From JAEZKC01 sp046546375 (GTDB lineage Bacteria; Fibrobacterota; Chitinivibrionia; Chitinivibrionales; Chitinispirillaceae): DNA of 19,259 nt. How positions within the stretch are numbered: position 1 is the first letter of the stretch; each line of letters begins with the position of its first letter. The position numbers and the translations under genes are program-made. Below are positions 1-6,617 of the stretch, in pieces. The stretch is from the NCBI GenBank assembly GCA_046546375.1, contig JBKGXV010000065.1:1-19259 (forward strand). The letters are read 5' to 3'. The notes beneath the pieces are model-generated. The model made no database searches. It was given only the letters and a program-made list of their open reading frames with translations, and was not told the origin of the DNA.

Positions 1-1
1 T

Positions 2-52
2 ATCGACCTGGTGCAGAGGCGCATAGAAGAGGAAAGCGGGTTGAAGACTTGA
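2..52 (+). CDS. C-terminal end of an unidentified protein (partial)
   Basis: This frame enters from the left edge and encodes 16 residues ending ESGLKT before a TGA stop. The tail IDLVQRRIEEESGLKT looks like an amphipathic C-terminal helix, and most of its codons end in G or C, as in neighbouring genes. It faintly resembles the C-terminal helix of MurB-type proteins, but this is too short to name. A competing open frame (positions 1-81, ending NMFIK then TAA) also runs in from the edge. I prefer the first frame on codon use only. Confidence 0.35.
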   Translation: MDLVQRRIEEESGLKT

Positions 53-83
53 AAGAGCAGGTGAATATGTTCATAAAATAACC

Positions 84-102
84 GGAACCTTTACCCGGTT
101 CC
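84..102 (+). terminator. Possible hairpin terminator after the edge gene
   Basis: GGAACC (84-89) pairs exactly with GGTTCC (97-102) around a 7-base loop. It lies just after both candidate stop codons of the edge gene. The tail has only two adjacent T residues and then a looser T-rich stretch (111-119), so this would be a weak intrinsic terminator. Confidence 0.35.
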
Positions 103-160
103 TTAGTCACTGTTGTTTTATACCCGGCTGCAGCTTCAGGCTTTGATTTTGACCGGCAGC

Positions 161-189
161 TTGAATATCCGTACCCGATAAAGTACAAT
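161..189 (+). promoter_or_regulatory. Candidate sigma70-type promoter of the GntR/LacI regulator
   Basis: TTGAAT (161-166) and TACAAT (184-189) are separated by 17 bases. The -10 matches TATAAT at 5 of 6 positions. Transcription would start near 196, giving a leader of about 27 bases before the ATG at 223. TACCCG at 172-177 lies in the spacer, and GTAC half-sites at 171-174 and 183-186 form a small inverted repeat around the -10, a possible autoregulatory site. No clear Shine-Dalgarno sequence precedes the start. Confidence 0.45.
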
Positions 190-222
190 TATCTTTCATT
201 TTTCCAGTGAAAAGCACACACT

Positions 223-1731
223 ATGAAACAGTCCTCACCAGCGCTGAAAAAAGCTTCCGATTATCTCAAGACCATGCTTCAGAAAGGAGTGTGGAAGCCG
301 GGAGACCGCCTTCCCAGCATAAGAGAACTGGCCCAGTCTGCAGGGATCAGTTCGGTACCCATGTGGAAGGCGGTGAACCTTCTTGCCTCCGATGGCGAGC
401 TTGAGGTGCTTCAGGGAAGCGGCATACGGGTGAAGCCTTATCCCGAGGAGCCCAGCAGGGCACTTAGAAAGGGATGGCTTGGTCTTCGGGACCGTATTCA
501 CAGGGATGTTCTGAGCGGTCTGTATCCTCCCGGCTCCCTCATGCCCTCACTCAAGGAGATGCGGGTTCACTACGGGGTGAGTTTCCAGACACTGAAAAAG
601 GCGCTTGACGATCTCGCTTCGAGCGGCTGTCTTACCCGCAGTCTCAGGACCTACAAAGTGGTGGCTTTTTCCGCCCAGAAGACGACGGCGTCCATAGTAC
701 TTCTTGGCTGGTCCAACCCTCAGATAGAGCTGCAGGCCCGCACTCCCTGGGGAGTGGAATTTTTGCGGCACTGCGAAAACCTCTGTTCAAGAATGAGAGT
801 TAAACTGCAGATCATGCGCTATACCGAAAAAAACGGTTCGGTGGTGTATATAGATCACAAGGGGGTTGAAAGTCATAAACTGAATGATGACAGTTCGGTT
901 CTGGGATACCTTTTATGGGGAGAATGCCCCGATGATCTCTACAGACAGGTACTCCCACAGCTGGACAGGTACAGAAAGCCCACTGCAGTTCTTCAGGAGG
1001 GTTCTTTGCTGAATCTGTCCGACTATGCCAGGCGCAACCGCAACCTGAAGGTGTTTTCCATAGCCACAGGGTCCAACGCGGCACAGAATGTGGCGATGTA
1101 TCTGCTGGAGAACGGTCATAAAAAAATCGCCTACATATCTCCGTTTCACAAAAGCGACTGGTCAAAAGCACGCCTCCACGGCCTTCAGGAGATCTACTCC
1201 AGAAGCGATGAGGAGACCGCGGTGTTTCCTTATACTATTGATTTTCTGGGCTACACTCACGAGTTCAGGGAACCGATCAAGCCACCGGAAGAAATGATAA
1301 AGAAACTGTTCCCGGAGCTGGACACTTCAGAGTTGCCTTCGGCATACCTTCGTTCTCTTGAAAAGCTCAACTTCAGCCTGATGCGGCAGCTCGAATTCGA
1401 GTCGGTACGGGGTTTTACAATGCCGCTTTTACGCAAAGCCGCGGCAAACAAGGAGTGCAGTGCATGGGTATGCGCCAGTGATTATACCGCCAGTATCGCC
1501 TTGGATTTTCTGGAGCAAACTGAAAGAAAACTTGCTGTAATCGGGTTTGATGATACATTCGAGGCGTTCCGCCGCGGCCTCACCTCCTACAATTTCAATA
1601 TCCAGGGCCTGGTGCAGTCCATGCTCAGCCACGTGGTCAATCCCTCCTCAGGGCTTTCCAAAAACGCCGAAGCATTCGAGATTGAGGGCATTCTGGTGAA
1701 GCGCAGAACCTCTTTCAGAGTCAGAAGCTGA
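223..1731 (+). CDS. Transcriptional regulator: two tandem GntR winged helices plus LacI-type sensor domain
   Basis: Probable ligand-responsive DNA-binding regulator of 502 residues. Residues about 6-72 form a GntR winged helix (key stretch KPGDRLPSIRELAQSAGIS). Residues about 80-147 form a second one (YPPGSLMPSLKEM, then YGVSFQTLKKALDDL). The rest resembles the periplasmic-binding-protein-like sensor of LacI-type regulators: GHKKIAYISPF followed by an R..GL helix, then CASDYTASIALDFL and LAVIGFDDTFEAFRRGLTSY near the end. This is the AraR-like GntR/LacI chimera plan, but with a duplicated DNA-binding region. A sugar or oligosaccharide ligand is plausible from the family but not shown. The start is the first ATG of the frame that includes the whole first winged helix. 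No sugar-uptake or catabolic gene is adjacent, so its targets may lie elsewhere or be only itself. Confidence 0.85.
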   Translation: MKQSSPALKKASDYLKTMLQKGVWKPGDRLPSIRELAQSAGISSVPMWKAVNLLASDGELEVLQGSGIRVKPYPEEPSRALRKGWLGLRDRIHRDVLSGLYPPGSLMPSLKEMRVHYGVSFQTLKKALDDLASSGCLTRSLRTYKVVAFSAQKTTASIVLLGWSNPQIELQARTPWGVEFLRHCENLCSRMRVKLQIMRYTEKNGSVVYIDHKGVESHKLNDDSSVLGYLLWGECPDDLYRQVLPQLDRYRKPTAVLQEGSLLNLSDYARRNRNLKVFSIATGSNAAQNVAMYLLENGHKKIAYISPFHKSDWSKARLHGLQEIYSRSDEETAVFPYTIDFLGYTHEFREPIKPPEEMIKKLFPELDTSELPSAYLRSLEKLNFSLMRQLEFESVRGFTMPLLRKAAANKECSAWVCASDYTASIALDFLEQTERKLAVIGFDDTFEAFRRGLTSYNFNIQGLVQSMLSHVVNPSSGLSKNAEAFEIEGILVKRRTSFRVRS

Positions 1732-1749
1732 AAATCAGCACTTTTTTTT
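1727..1749 (+). terminator. Intrinsic terminator overlapping the regulator's stop codon
   Basis: GCTGA (1727-1731) pairs with TCAGC (1735-1739) around a 3-base AAA loop. After AC comes a run of eight T (1742-1749). The TGA stop of the regulator forms part of the left arm. The stem is short (5 bp), but the T run is strong. Confidence 0.55.
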
Positions 1750-1833
1750 CATTTCCGGCATGCCCTTTGTAGCACTTTAGAGTGAAACCCGGCCTTTTGC
1801 TCTAATAAGGAGGTAGTTATCACTCTGACACTT

Positions 1834-2919
1834 ATGCTCACCGGGGATGTGATGTGCGGACGGGGCATAGATCAAATCATGCCCTATCACAACCCGCCCC
1901 TTCTGTATGAGCCCTGGATACGGGATGCGCGGGAATATATCCACATAGCCGAAGAGGTCCATGGTGCCATTCCGCGCCATGTGGGGTTTGACTACATATG
2001 GGGGGAATCGCTCAAGGAGATGGAGAAGCGCAAGCCTCATGTGAGGATAATCAATCTGGAGACCAGTATCACAATATCAAATTCCTACTGGCCTGCAAAG
2101 GGGATTAACTACAGGATGCATCCGGTCAATACCCCCATTCTCAAAAGTGCACAGATCGACTGCTGCGCCCTTGCCAACAACCATGTGCTTGACTGGGACC
2201 GTCCTGGGCTTGAGGAGACGCTTCAGTCGCTTCACAATGAGGGTATCAGATATGCGGGAGCGGGCAAGAGCAAAAGCGAAGCCTTTGCTCCGGCGGTTCT
2301 CAATACGGAACACGGCCGGGTTCTTTTCTTCTCTGTGGGGTTTGGCTCAAGCGGTGTGCCCTCTCAATGGGCTGCCACCGAAAAGCAATCCGGTGTGGCT
2401 TTTTTCAGGGAACCTTCCGATGCTGTTCTGGAAGAGATGCAGCAGCTTGTGCGCAGATACAGAAAAGAGGACGACGTGGTGCTGTTTTCGCTTCACTGGG
2501 GCGATAACTGGGATTATTCTGTCTACCCCGAAGAGCAGCGTTTTGCTCATGGACTTATCGATGTGGCAGGTGTCGATGTGGTTCACGGTCACTCCTCTCA
2601 TCACCTTAAAGGTATAGAGGTCCATAACGACAGACTGATTCTTTACGGCTGCGGAGACCTGATAAACGATTATGAAGGGATCGGAGGAAACGAGATGTTC
2701 AGAGGCGATCTTTCCGCGCTTTATTTTGCCTCCATCAATTCACGCAACGGTACTTTGGCGGGTCTTGAGGTGGTGCCGTTCACTATGGAGAAATTCAGTC
2801 TGAGGAAAGTTGAGGAGGAGGATATGATCACGATGAATGAAATCTTCAACCGGGAGGGACGGAAGCTGGGGACTGCTGCGGAACTAAAAGACACTGATTC
2901 ACTGTTGCTGAAATGGTGA
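1834..2919 (+). CDS. CapA/PgsA-family metallophosphatase-like protein
   Basis: Member of the CapA (poly-gamma-glutamate capsule synthesis) family, which adopts a calcineurin-like metallophosphatase fold. The N-terminal MLTGDVMCGRGIDQ matches the family's first metal motif. NLETSIT and ALANNHVLDW follow, then SLHWGDNWDY, VVHGHSSHHLKGIEV and LILYGCGDLINDYEGI, which supply the remaining conserved Asp, Asn and His residues. There is no signal peptide or membrane anchor, so it is probably cytosolic, unlike capsule-linked CapA. No capB or capC gene is nearby, so a role in poly-glutamate synthesis should not be assumed. The ATG at 1834 lies 20 bases after AAGGAGG (1807-1813), which is too far for normal initiation. 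A start at CTG 1825 (reading MTLMLTGDVM) or ATC 1819 fits the ribosome binding site and the family N-terminus better. The stop is 9 bases from the convergent DUF523 gene's stop. Confidence 0.85.
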   Translation: MLTGDVMCGRGIDQIMPYHNPPLLYEPWIRDAREYIHIAEEVHGAIPRHVGFDYIWGESLKEMEKRKPHVRIINLETSITISNSYWPAKGINYRMHPVNTPILKSAQIDCCALANNHVLDWDRPGLEETLQSLHNEGIRYAGAGKSKSEAFAPAVLNTEHGRVLFFSVGFGSSGVPSQWAATEKQSGVAFFREPSDAVLEEMQQLVRRYRKEDDVVLFSLHWGDNWDYSVYPEEQRFAHGLIDVAGVDVVHGHSSHHLKGIEVHNDRLILYGCGDLINDYEGIGGNEMFRGDLSALYFASINSRNGTLAGLEVVPFTMEKFSLRKVEEEDMITMNEIFNREGRKLGTAAELKDTDSLLLKW

Positions 2920-2932
2920 ATGACCGATTCAC
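2916..2932. terminator. Small hairpin between convergent genes
   Basis: GTGAAT (2916-2921) pairs with ATTCAC (2927-2932) around a 5-base loop. The hairpin spans the stop codons of both convergent genes. It has no T run on either side, so it is at best a weak bidirectional terminator. Part of the symmetry comes from the facing TGA stops. Confidence 0.25.
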
Positions 2933-3888
2933 ACGTGATTGCGCAGTTTCAGCTCCAGAGGATGGGGATTGAGATAGATCTGCGTTTTAAGATAGGGTTC
3001 GTCATATTTGCGGACGTAGTGTTCGAGAAGTGTGATGGGTACGATAAGAGGAACCAGACCGTTATGATAACTCTCGATCACCTCCTGAAGTTCAGCTTTC
3101 TCGTCTGAATCTATTCTGTGTTTGAAATACCCGGCAATGTGATACAGCACATTCACATTTTTCTTGACTGATGCTTTCAGCCTGAGTGTTTCCATCATTT
3201 CCACAAAGTATCTTTCTGCCAGTTTTTCGGGATTTTCACGATGACGGTGATTCGCCACCACATTTCCCAATGACCGCACGGCCGAAGGGCTGTGAGCCAT
3301 CAGAAGAAGCTTGTGATCCTGCTGCCATCTGACCAGACTGTTTATAGTAATGCCGTTTCTGAACCACTCCTGCCATCTGGCATATACAAAAACTCTTTCA
3401 ATGAAATTCTCCCTGATCTCCTCATCGTGCAGCCGTCCCTCATCCTCCACCGGAACGAAAGGAAACCTGCGCACAAAGCTTGACGCGAACAGCCCAGCCC
3501 CTCTGCCGATCACCATTCCCTTTTCGTTGTATATTTTCGCATCTTTGAGCGCGCAGCTCGGAGATTTGGTTTTGAATACGAACCCGGATAAATTCTCCTG
3601 CTGAAGACTTGAACTCTCATCCTCCATCCAGGTCTCTATCAGCTCCGTTTTGTCCACTGCCGTTCTGACAGTCACAAAACGCAGCCTCTCCCCACTCTGC
3701 ACCAGACGCACCGGCTCTCTGGGTATACCCATTCCACATTCAAACTCAGGGCACACTGCAACCCAATCCACATACTTTCCCAGTACATCTCTCAGATACC
3801 GGTCGAGCTTACCATTACCATCAAAGCGGACAGGCTGTCCCAGAAGACATGCGCTGATCCCCAATCTTATAAAACTGGGATTTTCCAT
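2929..3888 (-). CDS. DUF523-DUF1722 two-domain protein (TudS-like plus YbgA-like)
   Basis: 319 residues. The N-terminal half is DUF523: C14 in ISACLLG, then PVRFDG, C46 in VCPEFECGMGIPREPVRL, and C112 in KSPSCAL. Three matching cysteines hold the [4Fe-4S] cluster in the DUF523 enzyme TudS, a 2-thiouracil desulfidase, so a cluster is likely here; the substrate is unknown. The C-terminal half (roughly 185-305) is DUF1722/YbgA-like: FVYARWQEW, then HKLLLMAHS, a central helical region and PLIVPITLLEHYVR. The frame stays open to 4065, but the family begins at about IRLGISACLLG, so I use the ATG at 3888. Upstream codons are antisense-frame readings of the receptor gene. The gene starts 31 bases after the TonB receptor stop on the same strand, so the two are probably cotranscribed. 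The ribosome binding site is weak (a GGAAAA stretch). Confidence 0.85.
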   Translation of the reverse strand: MENPSFIRLGISACLLGQPVRFDGNGKLDRYLRDVLGKYVDWVAVCPEFECGMGIPREPVRLVQSGERLRFVTVRTAVDKTELIETWMEDESSSLQQENLSGFVFKTKSPSCALKDAKIYNEKGMVIGRGAGLFASSFVRRFPFVPVEDEGRLHDEEIRENFIERVFVYARWQEWFRNGITINSLVRWQQDHKLLLMAHSPSAVRSLGNVVANHRHRENPEKLAERYFVEMMETLRLKASVKKNVNVLYHIAGYFKHRIDSDEKAELQEVIESYHNGLVPLIVPITLLEHYVRKYDEPYLKTQIYLNPHPLELKLRNHV

Positions 3889-3919
3889 ATTTTTTTCCGG
3901 GTACAAAGGGTGAATCAGT

Positions 3920-6064
3920 TCAAAAAACCTTGCAACCCAATTCCAGAGCAAGAAACCGGCCCGGTGCGAGTGTTCCAGAACTTTCCTCAATTTTTGCATC
4001 GAAGAGGTTTTGCGCATTGAAAGCGGTCCAGAAACGTTTTTTGAAGGTACATTTAAGCGACACATCGGTGCGCCAGTAGGGCTCCAGCTCTCTCAAAGGA
4101 GTATACAAGTACCGATTTGTTCCCAGAAACGAAAGCTGCGATTTCTCCCAGTCGCGAAATTTCCTTTTACCGGTCCAGAGCTGAGAAAGGGTGGCATCGA
4201 CTGAATAATCCCCCAGGCTTTTGAAGATTCCCAGATTCAGAGATGCTGTGTGTTGGGGAACATAATCCAGCGGCCTCTTTGTTTCATTCTCTTCTGTAGT
4301 CTGCCATGTATAAGACACGTCTCCCTCGAGCCAGGGAAAGGGATGGTACTGGGCAACGTTTTCGATGCCAAGCGAACGGGCGCCGCTCAAATTGGCATGT
4401 GTGATGAAAACTGAATTGTCTTCGGTTATCTCCAGAATATCGGGAGTTATGAGTCCTTCCATGATAGTATGGTACACCGTGCTTTTCAGTTTGAGTGTTC
4501 TGTTGATATCCAGATTCAGTCCACCTTCCACCGCAGTAATCCGCTCCGCTTCCAGATCAGGGTTGGATCTGAGCTTAAGCTGCGCATTGAAAGCGAAATC
4601 GGGCATATAGAGTTCACTTGCGGCGGGAGCGCGAAACGCCTGACCCACCGAAAAGCGCAGATTCACACAATCACTTCCACCCCAGGTAAGACCGAGCCTG
4701 GGTGAAAAGGCCACCTCTGTATGGGATGGCAGATCAAGCCTGAAGCCGCTTACAGCTCCCAGGTCCCACGGCAGATTCAACTCATTCTGCAGGTATACGC
4801 CAGTGTACGAAAGAACTTCCGAAGCTCCCTGAGCACCGGGAAGAGTATCACCGCTCATGGAATTTTCGGTTGCCCCGAACTCTATGCTATTGCGAAGATG
4901 ATCAATACCTGCGGTAAAGGAACCCCAGTTGTCCGCATCATAGACCAGAACCGCCTCGGAGCTCCAGTCTGCAGCCCGGGAATCCCAGACACTGGGGACA
5001 TAGGTTCCATCTCCATTGGGAGACTCGTTGGTGAACGATCCGGAAACGGTACGGAAGAAGGTTCCCGCTTTAAGGTTCAGATTTTCATTCACTTCCGCAT
5101 CGATATACGGCCCCACGAGCACTTTCCGCCCCTCGGTTATAATCTCATGAGGCGTGGGCGTTGATCGGGTCATTCCAAACCCGAGTTCACTTGAAAACGT
5201 TCTGAAATGAAGAGTAAGATCCACCTTTTCATGAAGTCTGGCTGCGCCTTTCAGAAAAAGTCGCATATCGTAATAATCATGGTTTTCAGCACTTTTGTGA
5301 TATGTATCTTCACCGTTACGCACAAAAGCACTGTCTTTCAACAAGTAATTCCCTATCCTGCGTATTCCCCCGCATGCCAGAAGACTTGATTTTGCATTTT
5401 TTGCGCCCCACACTAAAGAACCCTCGTAGAGAGCATTTTCAACACTTTTATTCACAAAAGAGGAGCCGCGCAGGCCGCGTGAATAATTATGAATTGCACT
5501 GAAAGGACCGCTTGTACTCGCCCGAGTTTCCAGAAACAGATCCTTATGCGGAGCCCTGGTGACTACATTGATCACCCCACCGAAAGCATTTGCCCCATAC
5601 AATGCCGAATAGGGGCCGTTCACAATCTCGATCCGTTCTATTGCATCAAGAGGGACTTCATTTAAAATGAGAAAGGGCGTTCCCACCGCATTGGTAGGGA
5701 TACCATCAACCAATATCAGCACCCGCGAGGCTGCCAGTGCTCCGGGTATTCCTCTCAGCATGATATCGGAAGGAATCCCCTCTCCCATTCCCACGCTGCG
5801 GCGCACCTGTGCGCCACTGACAGTTGAGAGCAGATCATCCACATTCCGCGCTGCGGAATTTTCAATCCGGGACCGTCTGATCACATTCACTGTCGCCGGC
5901 AGTTCTGGAGTTTTCCGGACCGAACGGGTTACCGTGATCACCATCTCCTCAAGCAGCTCCACAGGAGGTTCAGAAGAGAGTGTGTCGAAAACAGCAGTGG
6001 AATCCTGGGCAAAAAGTCCCCAGGGGATCAGAAATGATATAGAAATCAGCATCAGACGGTTCAA
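3920..6064 (-). CDS. TonB-dependent outer-membrane receptor
   Basis: 714 residues, a usual length for these receptors. A signal peptide covers residues 1-19 (hydrophobic core LISISFLIPWG, cut near LFA/QDS). EEMVITVTR at 39-47 looks like the TonB box. The plug (about 50-165) contains LLSTVSGAQVRRS, IMLRGIPG, LVDGIPTN, IERIEIVNGPYSALYGANA and FGGVINVVTR. The remainder is an amphipathic beta-barrel that ends in Phe, as BAM substrates commonly do. FRAPAASELYMP and the late barrel LGIENVAQY are typical of siderophore, cobalamin or metal receptors, but the ligand cannot be told. The start is TTG at 6062-6064: an in-frame TAA lies two codons upstream, and GGGGA sits at suitable spacing. ATG at residue 5 is the alternative. 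Substrate uptake would need TonB-ExbBD, which is not in this window. Confidence 0.93.
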   Translation of the reverse strand: MNRLMLISISFLIPWGLFAQDSTAVFDTLSSEPPVELLEEMVITVTRSVRKTPELPATVNVIRRSRIENSAARNVDDLLSTVSGAQVRRSVGMGEGIPSDIMLRGIPGALAASRVLILVDGIPTNAVGTPFLILNEVPLDAIERIEIVNGPYSALYGANAFGGVINVVTRAPHKDLFLETRASTSGPFSAIHNYSRGLRGSSFVNKSVENALYEGSLVWGAKNAKSSLLACGGIRRIGNYLLKDSAFVRNGEDTYHKSAENHDYYDMRLFLKGAARLHEKVDLTLHFRTFSSELGFGMTRSTPTPHEIITEGRKVLVGPYIDAEVNENLNLKAGTFFRTVSGSFTNESPNGDGTYVPSVWDSRAADWSSEAVLVYDADNWGSFTAGIDHLRNSIEFGATENSMSGDTLPGAQGASEVLSYTGVYLQNELNLPWDLGAVSGFRLDLPSHTEVAFSPRLGLTWGGSDCVNLRFSVGQAFRAPAASELYMPDFAFNAQLKLRSNPDLEAERITAVEGGLNLDINRTLKLKSTVYHTIMEGLITPDILEITEDNSVFITHANLSGARSLGIENVAQYHPFPWLEGDVSYTWQTTEENETKRPLDYVPQHTASLNLGIFKSLGDYSVDATLSQLWTGKRKFRDWEKSQLSFLGTNRYLYTPLRELEPYWRTDVSLKCTFKKRFWTAFNAQNLFDAKIEESSGTLAPGRFLALELGCKVF

Positions 6065-6263
6065 TTAAATCCCCACATCCTTTATCCTCGAAAATCGAAA
6101 CATAACCAAAATATGCCCAAACTATGCCCGTATTATAAAGTTAATATAGAAAATGTACTATGGCCCGATATATGATTAAACATTTGTCTTGATTATTTAC
6201 AGGGCTTTAGCTATTTTTGCAGTTTGAATTTGAATCAATGAAAAATCTCCTGGAGAGGACCCG
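6065..6263. promoter_or_regulatory. Divergent promoter region between TonB receptor and rpmE
   Basis: AT-rich intergenic region of 199 bases. On the minus strand a perfect TATAAT (complement of 6132-6137) could serve the receptor, although the -35 is poor. On the plus strand TTGATT (6189-6194) and TATTTT (6212-6217) have a 17-base spacer and suit rpmE. Copies of TATGCCC occur at 6112-6118 and 6123-6129, with TATGGCCC at 6159-6166. They bracket the minus-strand -10 and could be regulator sites. I see no riboswitch-sized structure. Confidence 0.5.
6252..6258 (+). promoter_or_regulatory. Strong ribosome binding site of rpmE
   Basis: GGAGAGG lies 5 bases before the ATG at 6264, which fixes the rpmE start and suits a highly expressed ribosomal protein gene. 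Confidence 0.8.
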
Positions 6264-6482
6264 ATGAAAGAGAAAATTCATCCCAAATACGAACAAGTGA
6301 AGTTCACCTGCTCTTGCGGTAATGTTATTGAAACTCGTGCGACCATCGGCAGCAAGCACATTGAAATCTGCAACGAGTGTCACCCCTACTACACCGGCAA
6401 GCAGAAGCTTATCGACAGTGCTGGTAGAGTGGACAGATTCCGCAGACGTTATCAGAAAGCACAGAACAAGAAGGAATCCTAG
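6264..6482 (+). CDS. rpmE: 50S ribosomal protein bL31, zinc-binding form
   Basis: 72 residues, the normal length. MKEKIHPKY at the start is the bL31 signature. The zinc ligands are present: C16 and C18 in TCSCGN, and C36 and C39 in ICNECHPYYTG. A basic C-terminal tail (RVDRFRRRYQK) follows. Because the cysteines are retained, this is the zinc-dependent type rather than the zinc-free paralogue. It begins the plus-strand block next to DUF1385 and prfA, an arrangement seen in many bacteria, and is followed by its own strong terminator. Confidence 0.98.
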   Translation: MKEKIHPKYEQVKFTCSCGNVIETRATIGSKHIEICNECHPYYTGKQKLIDSAGRVDRFRRRYQKAQNKKES

Positions 6483-6504
6483 ATTCTTCAGGTTTCGCAA
6501 GTCT

Positions 6505-6542
6505 TGGACGGAGAGGGAGAAATCCTTTTCCGTCCATTTTTT
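6505..6542 (+). terminator. Strong intrinsic terminator after rpmE
   Basis: TGGACGGA (6505-6512) pairs perfectly with TCCGTCCA (6529-6536). An inner AGG/CCT pairing can extend the stem, and TTTTTT (6537-6542) follows directly. It lies 22 bases after the rpmE stop and should end much of the rpmE transcript or attenuate transcription into DUF1385-prfA. Confidence 0.85.
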
Positions 6543-6617
6543 ATACAACAACTCTGTTCCCGTGCGTATTACTGATCATAAAAACACAAAACAGAACCGA
6601 TTCTCAGGGAAAAAACA

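Noticed and set aside
1834..2919. Poly-gamma-glutamate capsule locus
   Set aside because: No capB, capC or capE-type gene is adjacent and the protein has no membrane anchor, so family membership alone does not support capsule synthesis.
3889..4065. N-terminal extension of the DUF523 protein by 59 residues
   Set aside because: The extra residues overlap the end of the receptor gene in another frame and precede the conserved family start IRLGISACLLG.
4721..5164. 147-residue plus-strand open frame opposite the TonB receptor
   Set aside because: Antisense shadow of the barrel-coding region; the receptor frame is continuous with all plug motifs.
6065..6263. Possible cobalamin or other riboswitch ahead of the TonB receptor
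   Set aside because: The predicted leader is only about 60 bases and I see no conserved riboswitch core or extended pairing.
6207..6551. 114-residue minus-strand open frame opposite rpmE and its terminator
   Set aside because: It covers a clear bL31 gene and a strong terminator hairpin, and it would run through the divergent promoter region.
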